This document shows, piece after piece, positions 56,961-64,000 of a stretch of DNA of 64,000 nucleotides. The notes under the pieces were generated by a model. That model searched no databases. It was not told the DNA's origin and saw nothing but the letters and a program-made list of their open reading frames with translations. The first letter of the stretch is position 1, and each line of letters opens with the position of its first letter. Made by a program: the position numbers and the translations under genes. The stretch is from the NCBI RefSeq assembly GCF_041537925.1, contig NZ_JBGOSH010000003.1:496001-560000 (forward strand), in the 5' to 3' direction. The DNA is from Ruegeria_C sp041537925. GTDB taxonomy: Bacteria; Pseudomonadota; Alphaproteobacteria; Rhodobacterales; Rhodobacteraceae.

Positions 56961-59903
56961 CTAGTTCGACACATACCCCGCCACCACCTGCAGGAGCTTA
57001 TAAGCCACGGCGGCGTCATGTTCGACCACGGCAAGGAACTCCTCTTCGCCGATGCGCAGGCAGGTGATATCGGTCTCGGCCACCATGCTCAGCGCGCGCG
57101 GCTCCTTGCGGATCAGGCCCAGTTCACCCACCAGAGCGCCGGGGCCGACGGTGAGGATCAGCTCATCCGCCTCGTCACCGGGTTTCGGCAGATAAAGCCC
57201 GGCATCGCCTTCAATCATCACATAGGCACCGTCGGTCGGTTCATCATCCCTGAGGAACACCACATCCCCCGCCCCGGCATTGTACCAGCGCGCGCCAAAG
57301 GCCAGCAGGCGCAGCTGACTGCGGTCCAACCCGGAAAACAAGGGCGTCTGTTCCAGCGCCCGCAATTTGCGGGTCAGGTCGGCCGAGGACACGCCGTCTT
57401 CGGCAACCATGTCGGCGGTCTCTTCACTGACGATGCGGCCCTGTTTCACTTCAATGAATTGGTCAAAGACTTCCGGCGTCTGGAACCCGTCATTGATATA
57501 GATCACCGTGGTGTCCGGCAGCAGCGCGCGCAGGTTCTGATAGACCGCGACCTGAGTGTCCATGTCATAGCTGGCCAGCGCCTGATCGAGGATCAGGATA
57601 TCTGGCTTCTTGATGGTGGCGCGGGTGAAGGCCAGCGGTTCGGCATAGGTGGCCGACAGGTTTTGCCCTCCCAGCGTGACCGGCATGTCATAGATCAGTT
57701 CCACCACCAGCGGCTGGACCCCGTTGCCAATCAGCACGCCTGCCACCAGCTTGCGCAGCTCATCGGCCTTGCTGCCACCCATCTGGCTGACCTTACCGTA
57801 GAGCGCATTTTCCAGGACCGTCAGGCCCGGTGCAAATGTCGCCGGATCAAGCGGGGTGAAGACACCGCCGATGCAACGCATCAGCTCTTTGGAATGGGAA
57901 TGGCGCAGCTCCAGAATGCGCGCCTTGAGCTCTTCGGAAAAGGCAGGCCCGATCCGGTCGGCCGAGATCGCAAAGGGCACCGCCAGCAGGTTGGCCAGTT
58001 CGGCATCGCTCAGTACATGGCCGTTTTCGCGGGTCTTTTCGATCAGCTCGATGGCAGACTCGTAGGTCTTGGTGTCCAGGCCCAGCTTGCGGAAGAGTGG
58101 GTGATCGGTGGTGTCCAGACCAAAGATCTGCCGCAGCATGTCGATCACGTCCTGGGTCAGGCTCACCAGTGTCTGGTCGAGCCCCAACTGCCGTAACTGG
58201 CCCAGAAACTCGGCCTGACCCGCCAGCAGTTCCTGCGTGACCGGCACGCGCGCGGTGGCGAATAGCAGGTTCTCGGCTACGGGCAGCGCCGGGTTATAGA
58301 GATCGGGGTCGATCAGGTAGGCCTGATCCGCAAGCCCTGCCGCCTGTACTGCCTGCTGCACCCTGGGGCGCAGTTCGACCAGCCGTGTCGCCAGCTCCGG
58401 ATGCAGCAGCGAATCGAACTGCTGTTCGGTGCCGCGCCGGAATAGCGCCGCGCCCGAACCCAGCCCCTCGATCAGGCGCAGCCACCAGGCCCGCAGCGCC
58501 TTTGCGTCTTCAAGCCCGGCCAGCCCGGGATCAAGCCAGTCGGCAGTATAGGGATCGGCGCTGTTGCCGGCGCGGATCGCCTCGCTGAGGTCAGCGCTGT
58601 CTTCAGGGGTGCCATTTGGGCGGAAGCGCATCGGCATCATCACGTTGTCGCCAAAGGTGCCCTGGAACATCACCGGGCGCGATGTGGCATGGCCGATACG
58701 CGCCGCCAGCACCGCTTGATGCAGCTTGGACAGATCATGGCCCGCAACCATCACCGAGCCGCTGGCGGGCAGCAACTCGCGAGTCAGCAACGACGAGAGC
58801 GCGCGACGGTCCTCTTCGCTGGGTGCGGCGATGCCGATCACAGCGCCAGCCTGCAGCGTGACGTCCAGATCATCCAGCACCAGATTGCCATCGCCATCGC
58901 GGACCGAGACATGGTCCAGAACAATATCACCATTAAGGCGCGGGCGGTCCTCGGGATCACCTTGGAACAGGTCCTCGTCAACCATTCCGGGCGGTGCGAA
59001 ACGTTCCAGGATCACGTCCCAGCGCAGCGCCATGTCCTGCGTCTGGTTATAATAGGCCAGCAGTTCCTTCCACGGGCTCGACAGGTCCTTATAGGCCGCC
59101 AGTGCCGCAACCAGCGCCCCGAGCGAGACCGTCCCCTGCAGCACGAGATAACCGCCGACCGAATAGAACAAGAACGGAGTCAACTGCGAGATGAAGTTGT
59201 TGAGGAACTTCATGAAGAATTTTTTCTGGTAGATCTGGAAGCGGATATCGAACAGGCGGCCAAGCTGCAGGGTGACCAGCGCCATCCGGTGCCGCCAGCC
59301 GCCATTGGCGCGCAGGGTCGAGGCGCCCGCGGCACTTTCGCCGATCTGGGCGGCCAGCACGCGCACTTCCTGTATGCGGCTCTTGTTCAGCAGGTTGACC
59401 TGCCGCTGTAGTTTGGGGATCAGCCAGGCCTGTAGCGGGATCAGCGCCACGGCCGCCAGCCCGAACCAGACGCTTTGCAGGAACAGGAAGGACAGGATGG
59501 TCAGCATCTGCCCCGCCTGCAGCACCGGCTGGCTGATCGCGTCGCCCATCAACCCGCCCATCGGCTCGCTTTCGGCAGTGACCATCGAGACCAGCTCGCC
59601 CTGGCTGACCCGCTCGAAATAGGGCTGTGGAAAGCGCAGCACGCGTGCGATCAACTGATAGCGGAACCGGCGCAGCATCCGCTCGCTCAGCACGCCCTTC
59701 ATCGTGTTGATGCGCATCTTGAGCAGCCCATGCCCCAAGACGGCCAAGAGAAAGGCAACGCAGAGAATTCCCAGATAAGTCACCTGCGGGAAACTCATGC
59801 CCCAGACCTGGATCACCGGGGTGGCGGCTCCAATGGCGTCGTTGATGATCCGTTTCGGCAGTTCCAGCGTCAGATAGAGCACCGGAAACAGCGTCGCCGT
59901 CAC
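56961..59903 (-). CDS. ABC-exporter-like protein with degenerate ATPase and C-terminal cNMP-binding domain
   Basis: About 980 residues from GTG 59903 (about 1002 if the frame starts at ATC 59969; see findings). An ABC-exporter membrane region spans about 1-295. The nucleotide-binding domain that follows has lost its motifs: at Walker A GIAAPSEEDRRALSSLL replaces GxxGxGKST, the signature NLSATYAEPLAFTRA replaces LSGGQ, Walker B is ILILDQ (Glu to Gln) and the H-loop is YINDGFQTP. A roughly 300-residue insertion (about 425-735) splits it. The last 120 residues form a cyclic-nucleotide-binding domain, with VVFLRDDEPTDGAYVMIEGD and a GELGLIRKEPRALS block like the phosphate-binding cassette. It cannot hydrolyse ATP by the usual mechanism. 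Confidence 0.85.
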   Translation of the reverse strand: MTATLFPVLYLTLELPKRIINDAIGAATPVIQVWGMSFPQVTYLGILCVAFLLAVLGHGLLKMRINTMKGVLSERMLRRFRYQLIARVLRFPQPYFERVSQGELVSMVTAESEPMGGLMGDAISQPVLQAGQMLTILSFLFLQSVWFGLAAVALIPLQAWLIPKLQRQVNLLNKSRIQEVRVLAAQIGESAAGASTLRANGGWRHRMALVTLQLGRLFDIRFQIYQKKFFMKFLNNFISQLTPFLFYSVGGYLVLQGTVSLGALVAALAAYKDLSSPWKELLAYYNQTQDMALRWDVILERFAPPGMVDEDLFQGDPEDRPRLNGDIVLDHVSVRDGDGNLVLDDLDVTLQAGAVIGIAAPSEEDRRALSSLLTRELLPASGSVMVAGHDLSKLHQAVLAARIGHATSRPVMFQGTFGDNVMMPMRFRPNGTPEDSADLSEAIRAGNSADPYTADWLDPGLAGLEDAKALRAWWLRLIEGLGSGAALFRRGTEQQFDSLLHPELATRLVELRPRVQQAVQAAGLADQAYLIDPDLYNPALPVAENLLFATARVPVTQELLAGQAEFLGQLRQLGLDQTLVSLTQDVIDMLRQIFGLDTTDHPLFRKLGLDTKTYESAIELIEKTRENGHVLSDAELANLLAVPFAISADRIGPAFSEELKARILELRHSHSKELMRCIGGVFTPLDPATFAPGLTVLENALYGKVSQMGGSKADELRKLVAGVLIGNGVQPLVVELIYDMPVTLGGQNLSATYAEPLAFTRATIKKPDILILDQALASYDMDTQVAVYQNLRALLPDTTVIYINDGFQTPEVFDQFIEVKQGRIVSEETADMVAEDGVSSADLTRKLRALEQTPLFSGLDRSQLRLLAFGARWYNAGAGDVVFLRDDEPTDGAYVMIEGDAGLYLPKPGDEADELILTVGPGALVGELGLIRKEPRALSMVAETDITCLRIGEEEFLAVVEHDAAVAYKLLQVVAGYVSN

Positions 59904-60073
59904 CGCCAGCAGAATAAGCTGGTCGCGCTTCGAGTGTTTCCAGATGAACTGAAAAAGCGTGCGTTCGATGTTCCCCGCCCCGGATTCTAAGAGCTATGCC
60001 GCTGAAATATTGCGCCCCTTACCATGTTACCACCGCAACAGCGTAGCCCGCGCAGATTGTCACAGGCAAATGG

Positions 60074-60097
60074 AATAGCATGAAATTTTCTGCTATT
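60074..60097. promoter_or_regulatory. 24-bp imperfect dyad between ABC-like gene and DUF3307
   Basis: AATAGCA and TGCTATT are perfect 7-bp arms; the middle pairs AAA with TTT, so 10 of 12 pairs match. It lies about 105 bases upstream of the ABC-like gene and 75 upstream of the DUF3307 TTG. No T-tract follows, so an operator is more likely than a terminator. Confidence 0.4.
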
Positions 60098-60099
60098 AA

Positions 60100-60115
60100 T
60101 GTGAAGAAGTTCACT
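60100..60115. promoter_or_regulatory. CRP-type box between ABC-like gene and DUF3307
   Basis: TGTGA-AGAAGT-TCACT matches TGTGA-N6-TCACA at nine of ten positions. It is next to the dyad at 60074-60097 and about 57 bases upstream of the DUF3307 gene; the divergent neighbour encodes a cNMP-binding domain. Confidence 0.45.
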
Positions 60116-60171
60116 TACAGCCGCGGTTTTTTATCCATAATCTGCGATAAGCGAAAGTCTGGGAGGCAAAC

Positions 60172-60561
60172 TTGTCCGTCACCGTCGGCACGGTGATATT
60201 GCTGTTTTTTCTGTTTCAGATCAAACACATGTTCGCCGACTACTTCCTGCAAACACCCATGATGCTCTCGGGACGAGGAGAGTATTGGCACGTAGGGCGG
60301 GCCCTGCATGCCGGTGTCCATGCCGCAGGTTCGGCCGTCGTATTGCTGATAATGGGCACGCCGCTTGGCTTTCTCCTGCTACTGATCGCGCTGGAGTGGT
60401 TCATCCATTTCAACATCGATTTCGGCAAGGCGCATTATTCCGACAAGATGGAACTGCAGCCAAATCAGGCGCGCTATTGGCATGCGGTGGGGTTCGACCA
60501 GTTCCTGCACCAGATGACCTATGTGGCAATGATCTGGGCCTGGCTGACTTTCGTGGCCTGA
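60172..60561 (+). CDS. DUF3307 membrane protein, 129 aa
   Basis: A small integral membrane protein. VILLFFLFQIKHMFADYFLQ (with the HxxxD-like KHMFADYFLQ block), AALEWFIHFNIDFGKAHYSD and FDQFLHQMTYVAMIWAWL are the DUF3307 signature; the conserved His, Asp and Gln in the helices may bind metal or lipid. Function is unknown. The start is a TTG at 60172, supported by GGGAGG at 60161-60166, 5 bases before it; no ATG is available nearby. The upstream gap holds a dyad and a CRP-type box. Confidence 0.82.
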   Translation: MSVTVGTVILLFFLFQIKHMFADYFLQTPMMLSGRGEYWHVGRALHAGVHAAGSAVVLLIMGTPLGFLLLLIALEWFIHFNIDFGKAHYSDKMELQPNQARYWHAVGFDQFLHQMTYVAMIWAWLTFVA

Positions 60562-60564
60562 CGC

Positions 60565-61020
60565 TCAGGCCGTGACAGGTCGGTCCCGTTTGATTGTTCT
60601 CAGAACCACATTGGTCTGCGCGCTGGACACCGCCGGCAGCCGGAACAGGAACTCTTCCAAGAAGTGGTTATAGGCGGCTAGATCGCTTGTCAGCACACGC
60701 AGGTGATAGTCGGCCTGCCCGGTCGTAGCATAACATTCCTGTACCACTGTACTGGTCTCGACCGCGCGGATGAACTCGATGATCTTTTCGGGGTCGTGTC
60801 GCGTCAGGTGCACATGCACGATCGCCTCGAAGTCCAGCCCGATTGCCTCGGGGTTCACAATCGCGCCATAGCGCGCGATCACGCCTGTGTCCTCCAGCGC
60901 CCGCACCCGCCGCCAGAGCGCCGAGGCCGACATGCCCACCGCTTCGGCAAGCTCGGCGTTCGAGATGCGGCAATCCCGCTGCAAGAAGGTCAGTATTTGT
61001 CGGTCGCGGTCGTCGGTCAT
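60565..61020 (-). CDS. Lrp/AsnC family transcriptional regulator
   Basis: A 151-residue regulator. The helix-turn-helix is ISNAELAEAVGMSASALWRR at about 20-39; the RAM/ligand domain covers IGLDFEAIVHVHLTRHDPEK and EFIRAVETSTVVQECYATTG, then GQADYHLRVLTSDLAAY. This is a typical local Lrp, acting as an octamer and usually controlling the divergent gene. The ATG at 61020 (MTDDRDRQ) matches the family start; the longer frame to 61095 adds non-conserved residues. It is divergent from the indolepyruvate oxidoreductase gene with a nested dyad between them. Confidence 0.9.
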   Translation of the reverse strand: MTDDRDRQILTFLQRDCRISNAELAEAVGMSASALWRRVRALEDTGVIARYGAIVNPEAIGLDFEAIVHVHLTRHDPEKIIEFIRAVETSTVVQECYATTGQADYHLRVLTSDLAAYNHFLEEFLFRLPAVSSAQTNVVLRTIKRDRPVTA

Positions 61021-61023
61021 TTC

Positions 61024-61105
61024 ATTTCTGGTTGAGTACTTCGAAAGCGCCACCTTATTTGGATAATTTATCCAATTCTTCACAAAAATCAACACAACCA
61101 GAAAT
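61024..61105. promoter_or_regulatory. nested dyad operator between lrp and ior
   Basis: Inner part: TTGGATAA-T-TTATCCAA, a perfect 17-bp palindrome at 61059-61075. Outer part: ATTTCTGGTTG (61024-61034) and CAACCAGAAAT (61095-61105), perfect 11-bp arms around nearly the same centre (61064.5 against 61067). Lrp octamers bind several phased sites and wrap DNA; two concentric dyads within 82 bases fit that. The site lies between the start codons of the two divergent genes. Confidence 0.6.
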
Positions 61106-61166
61106 CTCTTTCCTCTCTTGCCGGATTATCCTTTCATCAATCAGCACCAAACGGCAGGGATTTCCG

Positions 61167-64000
61167 ATGACCCGTCACGAGACGCAGTTGCGGTCCTACC
61201 GCCTACAGGACCGCTATGACCTGATCGAAGGGCACGTGTTTCTGACGGGAACGCAGGCGCTGGTGCGGATCATGATGGATCAGGCCCGGCGCGATCGCGC
61301 CGCAGGGCTGAACACAGCCGGATTTGTCTCGGGCTATCGCGGCTCGCCGCTAGGCGCTTTGGATCTGGAATTCTGGCGCGCGCAGGACCGGCTGGAGGCT
61401 GACCGCATCACCTTCATGCCCGCCGTAAACGAGGACTTGGGTGCCACGGCAGTGCTAGGCGCCCAGCAGGCCATTCTGGACCCGGACTGCGCGGTCGAGG
61501 GCGTGTTTTCCATGTGGTACGGCAAGGGGCCGGGCCTGGACAGGTCGGGAGATGCGCTGAAACATGGCAATGCCTATGGGTCTGCCGCCAAGGGCGGAGT
61601 TCTCGTGGTGGCGGGCGACGATCATGGCTGCGTCAGTTCGTCGATGCCGCACCAATCGGATGCCGCCTTTCTGAGCTGGTTCATGCCGGTGCTGAACCCG
61701 GCCTCGGTCGCGGAATATCTGGAATTCGGCGAGTACGGCCTGGCCCTGTCGCGGTTTTCTGGCACCTGGGTCGGCTTCAAGGCGGTCTCGGAAACGGTGG
61801 AAAGCGCGCGCGCGGTCACACTGCGCCCCGACCGACGCTTCACGCTGCCGCAGATCGACTTGCCCGCCGGGGGGCTGCATGTGCGCCGCGCCGACCTGCC
61901 CTCGCCCGAGATCGAGACCCGCATACAAGCCAAGCTGCGCGCCGTGCGCGCCTTTGCCGAGGCCAATCCGATCGACCGGCGCATCTATGACATCGAGAGC
62001 GCGCGGTTCGGCTTTGTCACCACCGGCAAGGGCCATCTGGACCTGATGGAGGCGCTTCGGCTGTTGGGGCTGGACGAAGCCGCCTGCCGTCGCCTTGGCA
62101 TCGACATCTACAAGGTCGGCATGGTCTGGCCGCTGGCCCGCCGCAGCGCGCTGCGCTTTGTGCGGGGCAAGGCCGAGGTGCTGGTGGTCGAGGAAAAGCG
62201 CGGTATCATCGAGTCGCAGTTCAAGGAGTATTTCTACGACTGGCCGGGCGACAAGCCGCAAAAGATGGTCGGCAAATATGACAGCCATGGCGAGCCGCTG
62301 ATCCCCTGGACCGGCGAACTGAGCCCGCTGATGCTGGTGCCCATCGTGGCCGCGCGGCTGGACCGGTTTTTTCCTGAGGAGCGCCTGCCCGCCAAGGCCC
62401 GCACCCTGACCGCCCCGCCGCCATCCCTGATCCAGGTCGACGGCGCGACCCGCACGCCCTATTTCTGCTCGGGTTGCCCGCATAACATCTCGACCAAAAT
62501 CCCCGAAGGATCGACGGCGGGCAGCGGCATCGGCTGTCACGTGATGGCAAGCTGGATGGACCGGCAGACGGCAGGTTATGCGCAGATGGGTGGCGAGGGC
62601 GTGCCGCATGTGGCGGCCTCGAAATTCACCGGCGGCGGGCATATCTTTCAAAACCTCGGAGAGGGGACATGGTATCATTCCGGCTCGCTGGCGATCCGGC
62701 AGGCGGTCGCTGCGGGCACCAACATCACTTATAAGATCCTCTACAACGATGCGGTGGCGATGACCGGCGGGCAGCCGGTGGATGGTCCGATCAGCGTTGC
62801 GGGCATCGCCCAGACCTGCCGCGCCGAGGGAGTGGCGCGGATCGCGGTCGCCTCGGACGATATCTCCAGTTACCGCCGCGCCGATTTTCCGGCGGGCACC
62901 TCGTTTCACGACCGCATTGCGTTGGACAGCCTACAGCGCGAGCTTCGCGAGATCCCCGGTGTCACGGTTCTGATCTATGAACAGACTTGCGCCTCCGAGA
63001 AACGCCGCCGCCGCAAACGGGGCCAGATGGAGGACCCCAAACGCTTTGTCTGGATCAACGATCTGGTCTGTGAGGGTTGCGGCGATTGTTCGGTCGAATC
63101 CAACTGTCTGAGCGTTGAGCCGAAAGAGACGCCGTTCGGGCGCAAGCGCCGGATCAACCTGAGTTCCTGTAACAAGGATTATTCCTGCCTGAACGGGTTC
63201 TGCCCCAGCTTTGTCACGGTCGAGGGCGCGGCGCGGCGCAAACGCGCGGTGACACTGGATTCCGGCTCGCTGGAACGGGGCCTGCCCGTGCCCGAACTGC
63301 CCGGGCTCGACACGGCATTCAACCTGCTGGTCACCGGCGTCGGCGGCACCGGTGTGGTGACCATCGGCGCGCTGATCACCATGGCCGCGCATCTGGAGGG
63401 CAAGGGGGCCTCGGTCCTCGACTTCACCGGGTTCGCGCAGAAATTCGGAACGGTGCTCAGCTATGTGCGGCTGGCCGACCGGCAGAGTGACCTCAACCAG
63501 GTGCGTATCGATCAGGGCACAGCGGATGCGGTGATCGGATGCGACATCGTGGTAAGCTCGGCACCCAAGGCCTCGGCGCATTACAGCGCGGGCACGCATG
63601 TGGTGCTGAACCGCGCCGAGATGCCCACGGGCGATATCGTGCTGCGCCGCGACGCGCGGCTGGACGTGGACAAGCGCGAAAAAGCAATCCGCGCTGTGGT
63701 TGGCACGGAACATGTCGCCGGGTTCGACGCGAACGCGGCGGCAGAGGCGCTGCTGGGGGATACCGTGTTTGCCAATGTGATCCTGCTGGGCTTTGCCTGG
63801 CAGCGCGGGCTGGTGCCGGTCTCGGACATCGCTATTGCGCAGGCGATCGAGTTGAACGGGGTGGCGGTCGCGCGCAACCGTCTGGCCTTTGCCATAGGGC
63901 GCTGCATGGCTGTTGATCCCTCCCGGCTGCAAGGGTACCGCGACAAGCAGCCTGAGGAGGAAAGCACCGACGAGATGATCGCGCGCCGGGCGGGGTTCCT
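61167..64000 (+). CDS. indolepyruvate ferredoxin oxidoreductase, fused subunits, 3' end outside window
   Basis: A fused IorA-IorB-type enzyme that oxidatively decarboxylates aryl pyruvates to acyl-CoA with ferredoxin. About 944 residues are visible, with the frame open at the window end (family about 1,130-1,180). The N-terminal part has FVSGYRGSPLGALDLEFW and WYGKGPGLDRSGDALKHGNA; the thiamine part includes YFCSGCPHNISTKIPEGSTA and the GSGIGCHVMASWMD block. A 4Fe-4S ligand set is seen in LVCEGCGDCSVESNCLS and SSCNKDYSCLNGFCPSF, and the gamma-type domain begins at LLVTGVGGTGVVTIG. The ATG at 61167 starts MTRHETQLRSYRLQDRYDL. Lrp, divergent, is the likely regulator. Confidence 0.93.
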   Translation, partial: MTRHETQLRSYRLQDRYDLIEGHVFLTGTQALVRIMMDQARRDRAAGLNTAGFVSGYRGSPLGALDLEFWRAQDRLEADRITFMPAVNEDLGATAVLGAQQAILDPDCAVEGVFSMWYGKGPGLDRSGDALKHGNAYGSAAKGGVLVVAGDDHGCVSSSMPHQSDAAFLSWFMPVLNPASVAEYLEFGEYGLALSRFSGTWVGFKAVSETVESARAVTLRPDRRFTLPQIDLPAGGLHVRRADLPSPEIETRIQAKLRAVRAFAEANPIDRRIYDIESARFGFVTTGKGHLDLMEALRLLGLDEAACRRLGIDIYKVGMVWPLARRSALRFVRGKAEVLVVEEKRGIIESQFKEYFYDWPGDKPQKMVGKYDSHGEPLIPWTGELSPLMLVPIVAARLDRFFPEERLPAKARTLTAPPPSLIQVDGATRTPYFCSGCPHNISTKIPEGSTAGSGIGCHVMASWMDRQTAGYAQMGGEGVPHVAASKFTGGGHIFQNLGEGTWYHSGSLAIRQAVAAGTNITYKILYNDAVAMTGGQPVDGPISVAGIAQTCRAEGVARIAVASDDISSYRRADFPAGTSFHDRIALDSLQRELREIPGVTVLIYEQTCASEKRRRRKRGQMEDPKRFVWINDLVCEGCGDCSVESNCLSVEPKETPFGRKRRINLSSCNKDYSCLNGFCPSFVTVEGAARRKRAVTLDSGSLERGLPVPELPGLDTAFNLLVTGVGGTGVVTIGALITMAAHLEGKGASVLDFTGFAQKFGTVLSYVRLADRQSDLNQVRIDQGTADAVIGCDIVVSSAPKASAHYSAGTHVVLNRAEMPTGDIVLRRDARLDVDKREKAIRAVVGTEHVAGFDANAAAEALLGDTVFANVILLGFAWQRGLVPVSDIAIAQAIELNGVAVARNRLAFAIGRCMAVDPSRLQGYRDKQPEEESTDEMIARRAGF

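Overview
The window looks like chromosome of a Roseobacter-group (Rhodobacteraceae) alphaproteobacterium. The grounds are the high-GC coding sequence, short gaps with many ATGA or TGATG overlaps, an irr-fabA-fabB-fabI block, an rpsO to pnp neighbourhood, a tesA-ybbA-ybbP block, and many small conserved families (DUF1203, DUF1643, DUF2798, DUF3307) typical of that group. No rRNA, tRNA, CRISPR array, prophage or complete insertion sequence was seen. About 70 protein genes are supported; gpmI at the left edge and an indolepyruvate ferredoxin oxidoreductase at the right edge run out of the window.

Layout. 1-9.1 kb: gpmI, a two-gene unit with a ribbon-helix-helix-like protein and a perfect 20-bp palindrome, an ABC-2 type ATPase, polA, hydroxypyruvate isomerase and an EamA transporter. 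9.1-12.3 kb: a tightly coupled four-gene operon for a Tat-exported FAD oxidoreductase and three membrane or anchored partners with no function I can name. 12.3-17.1 kb: a visibly less GC-rich accessory stretch with fragments of two unrelated transposases (IS6-type and IS110-type), a large RTX repeat protein and a CadC-like regulator. 17.1-21 kb: an SLC13/RCK permease, a degenerate membrane-protein remnant, a DUF1643 gene and a second RTX protein with a membrane anchor. 21-28 kb: rpsO, a cyclase, pnp with a structured leader, GNAT, PepSY, a membrane LuxR-type protein, an L,D-transpeptidase and a lipoprotein, then an SRAP protein lacking its catalytic cysteine.

28-44 kb: tesA-ybbA-ybbP, an Rrf2 regulator with an FNR-type box, an orphan ProX, gltX, a fatty acid desaturase, an MBL-fold hydrolase, two csp genes with duplicated promoters and leaders, a stand-alone DUF4157 zincin behind a perfect CRP-type box, a thioesterase and a PhyH/LysR divergent pair. 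44-47.1 kb: irr and the type II fatty acid synthesis genes fabA, fabB, fabI. 47.5-56.2 kb: a long catabolic run (HAD dehalogenase, hydrolases, PLP dehydratase, nuclease-fold protein, MFS, alcohol dehydrogenase, enolase-superfamily dehydratase, RidA). 56.3-64 kb: a WYL regulator, a very large ABC-exporter-like protein whose nucleotide-binding domain has lost every catalytic motif and which ends in a cyclic-nucleotide-binding domain, DUF3307, and an Lrp/ior divergent pair with a nested dyad between them.

Best candidates for something undescribed are the degenerate ABC/cNMP protein (56961-59969), the four-gene FAD oxidoreductase operon (9098-12339), the Cys2-less SRAP protein (27516-28130) and the orphan DUF4157 protein (41319-41693). 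All functional statements rest on motif reading by eye; no database search was run.
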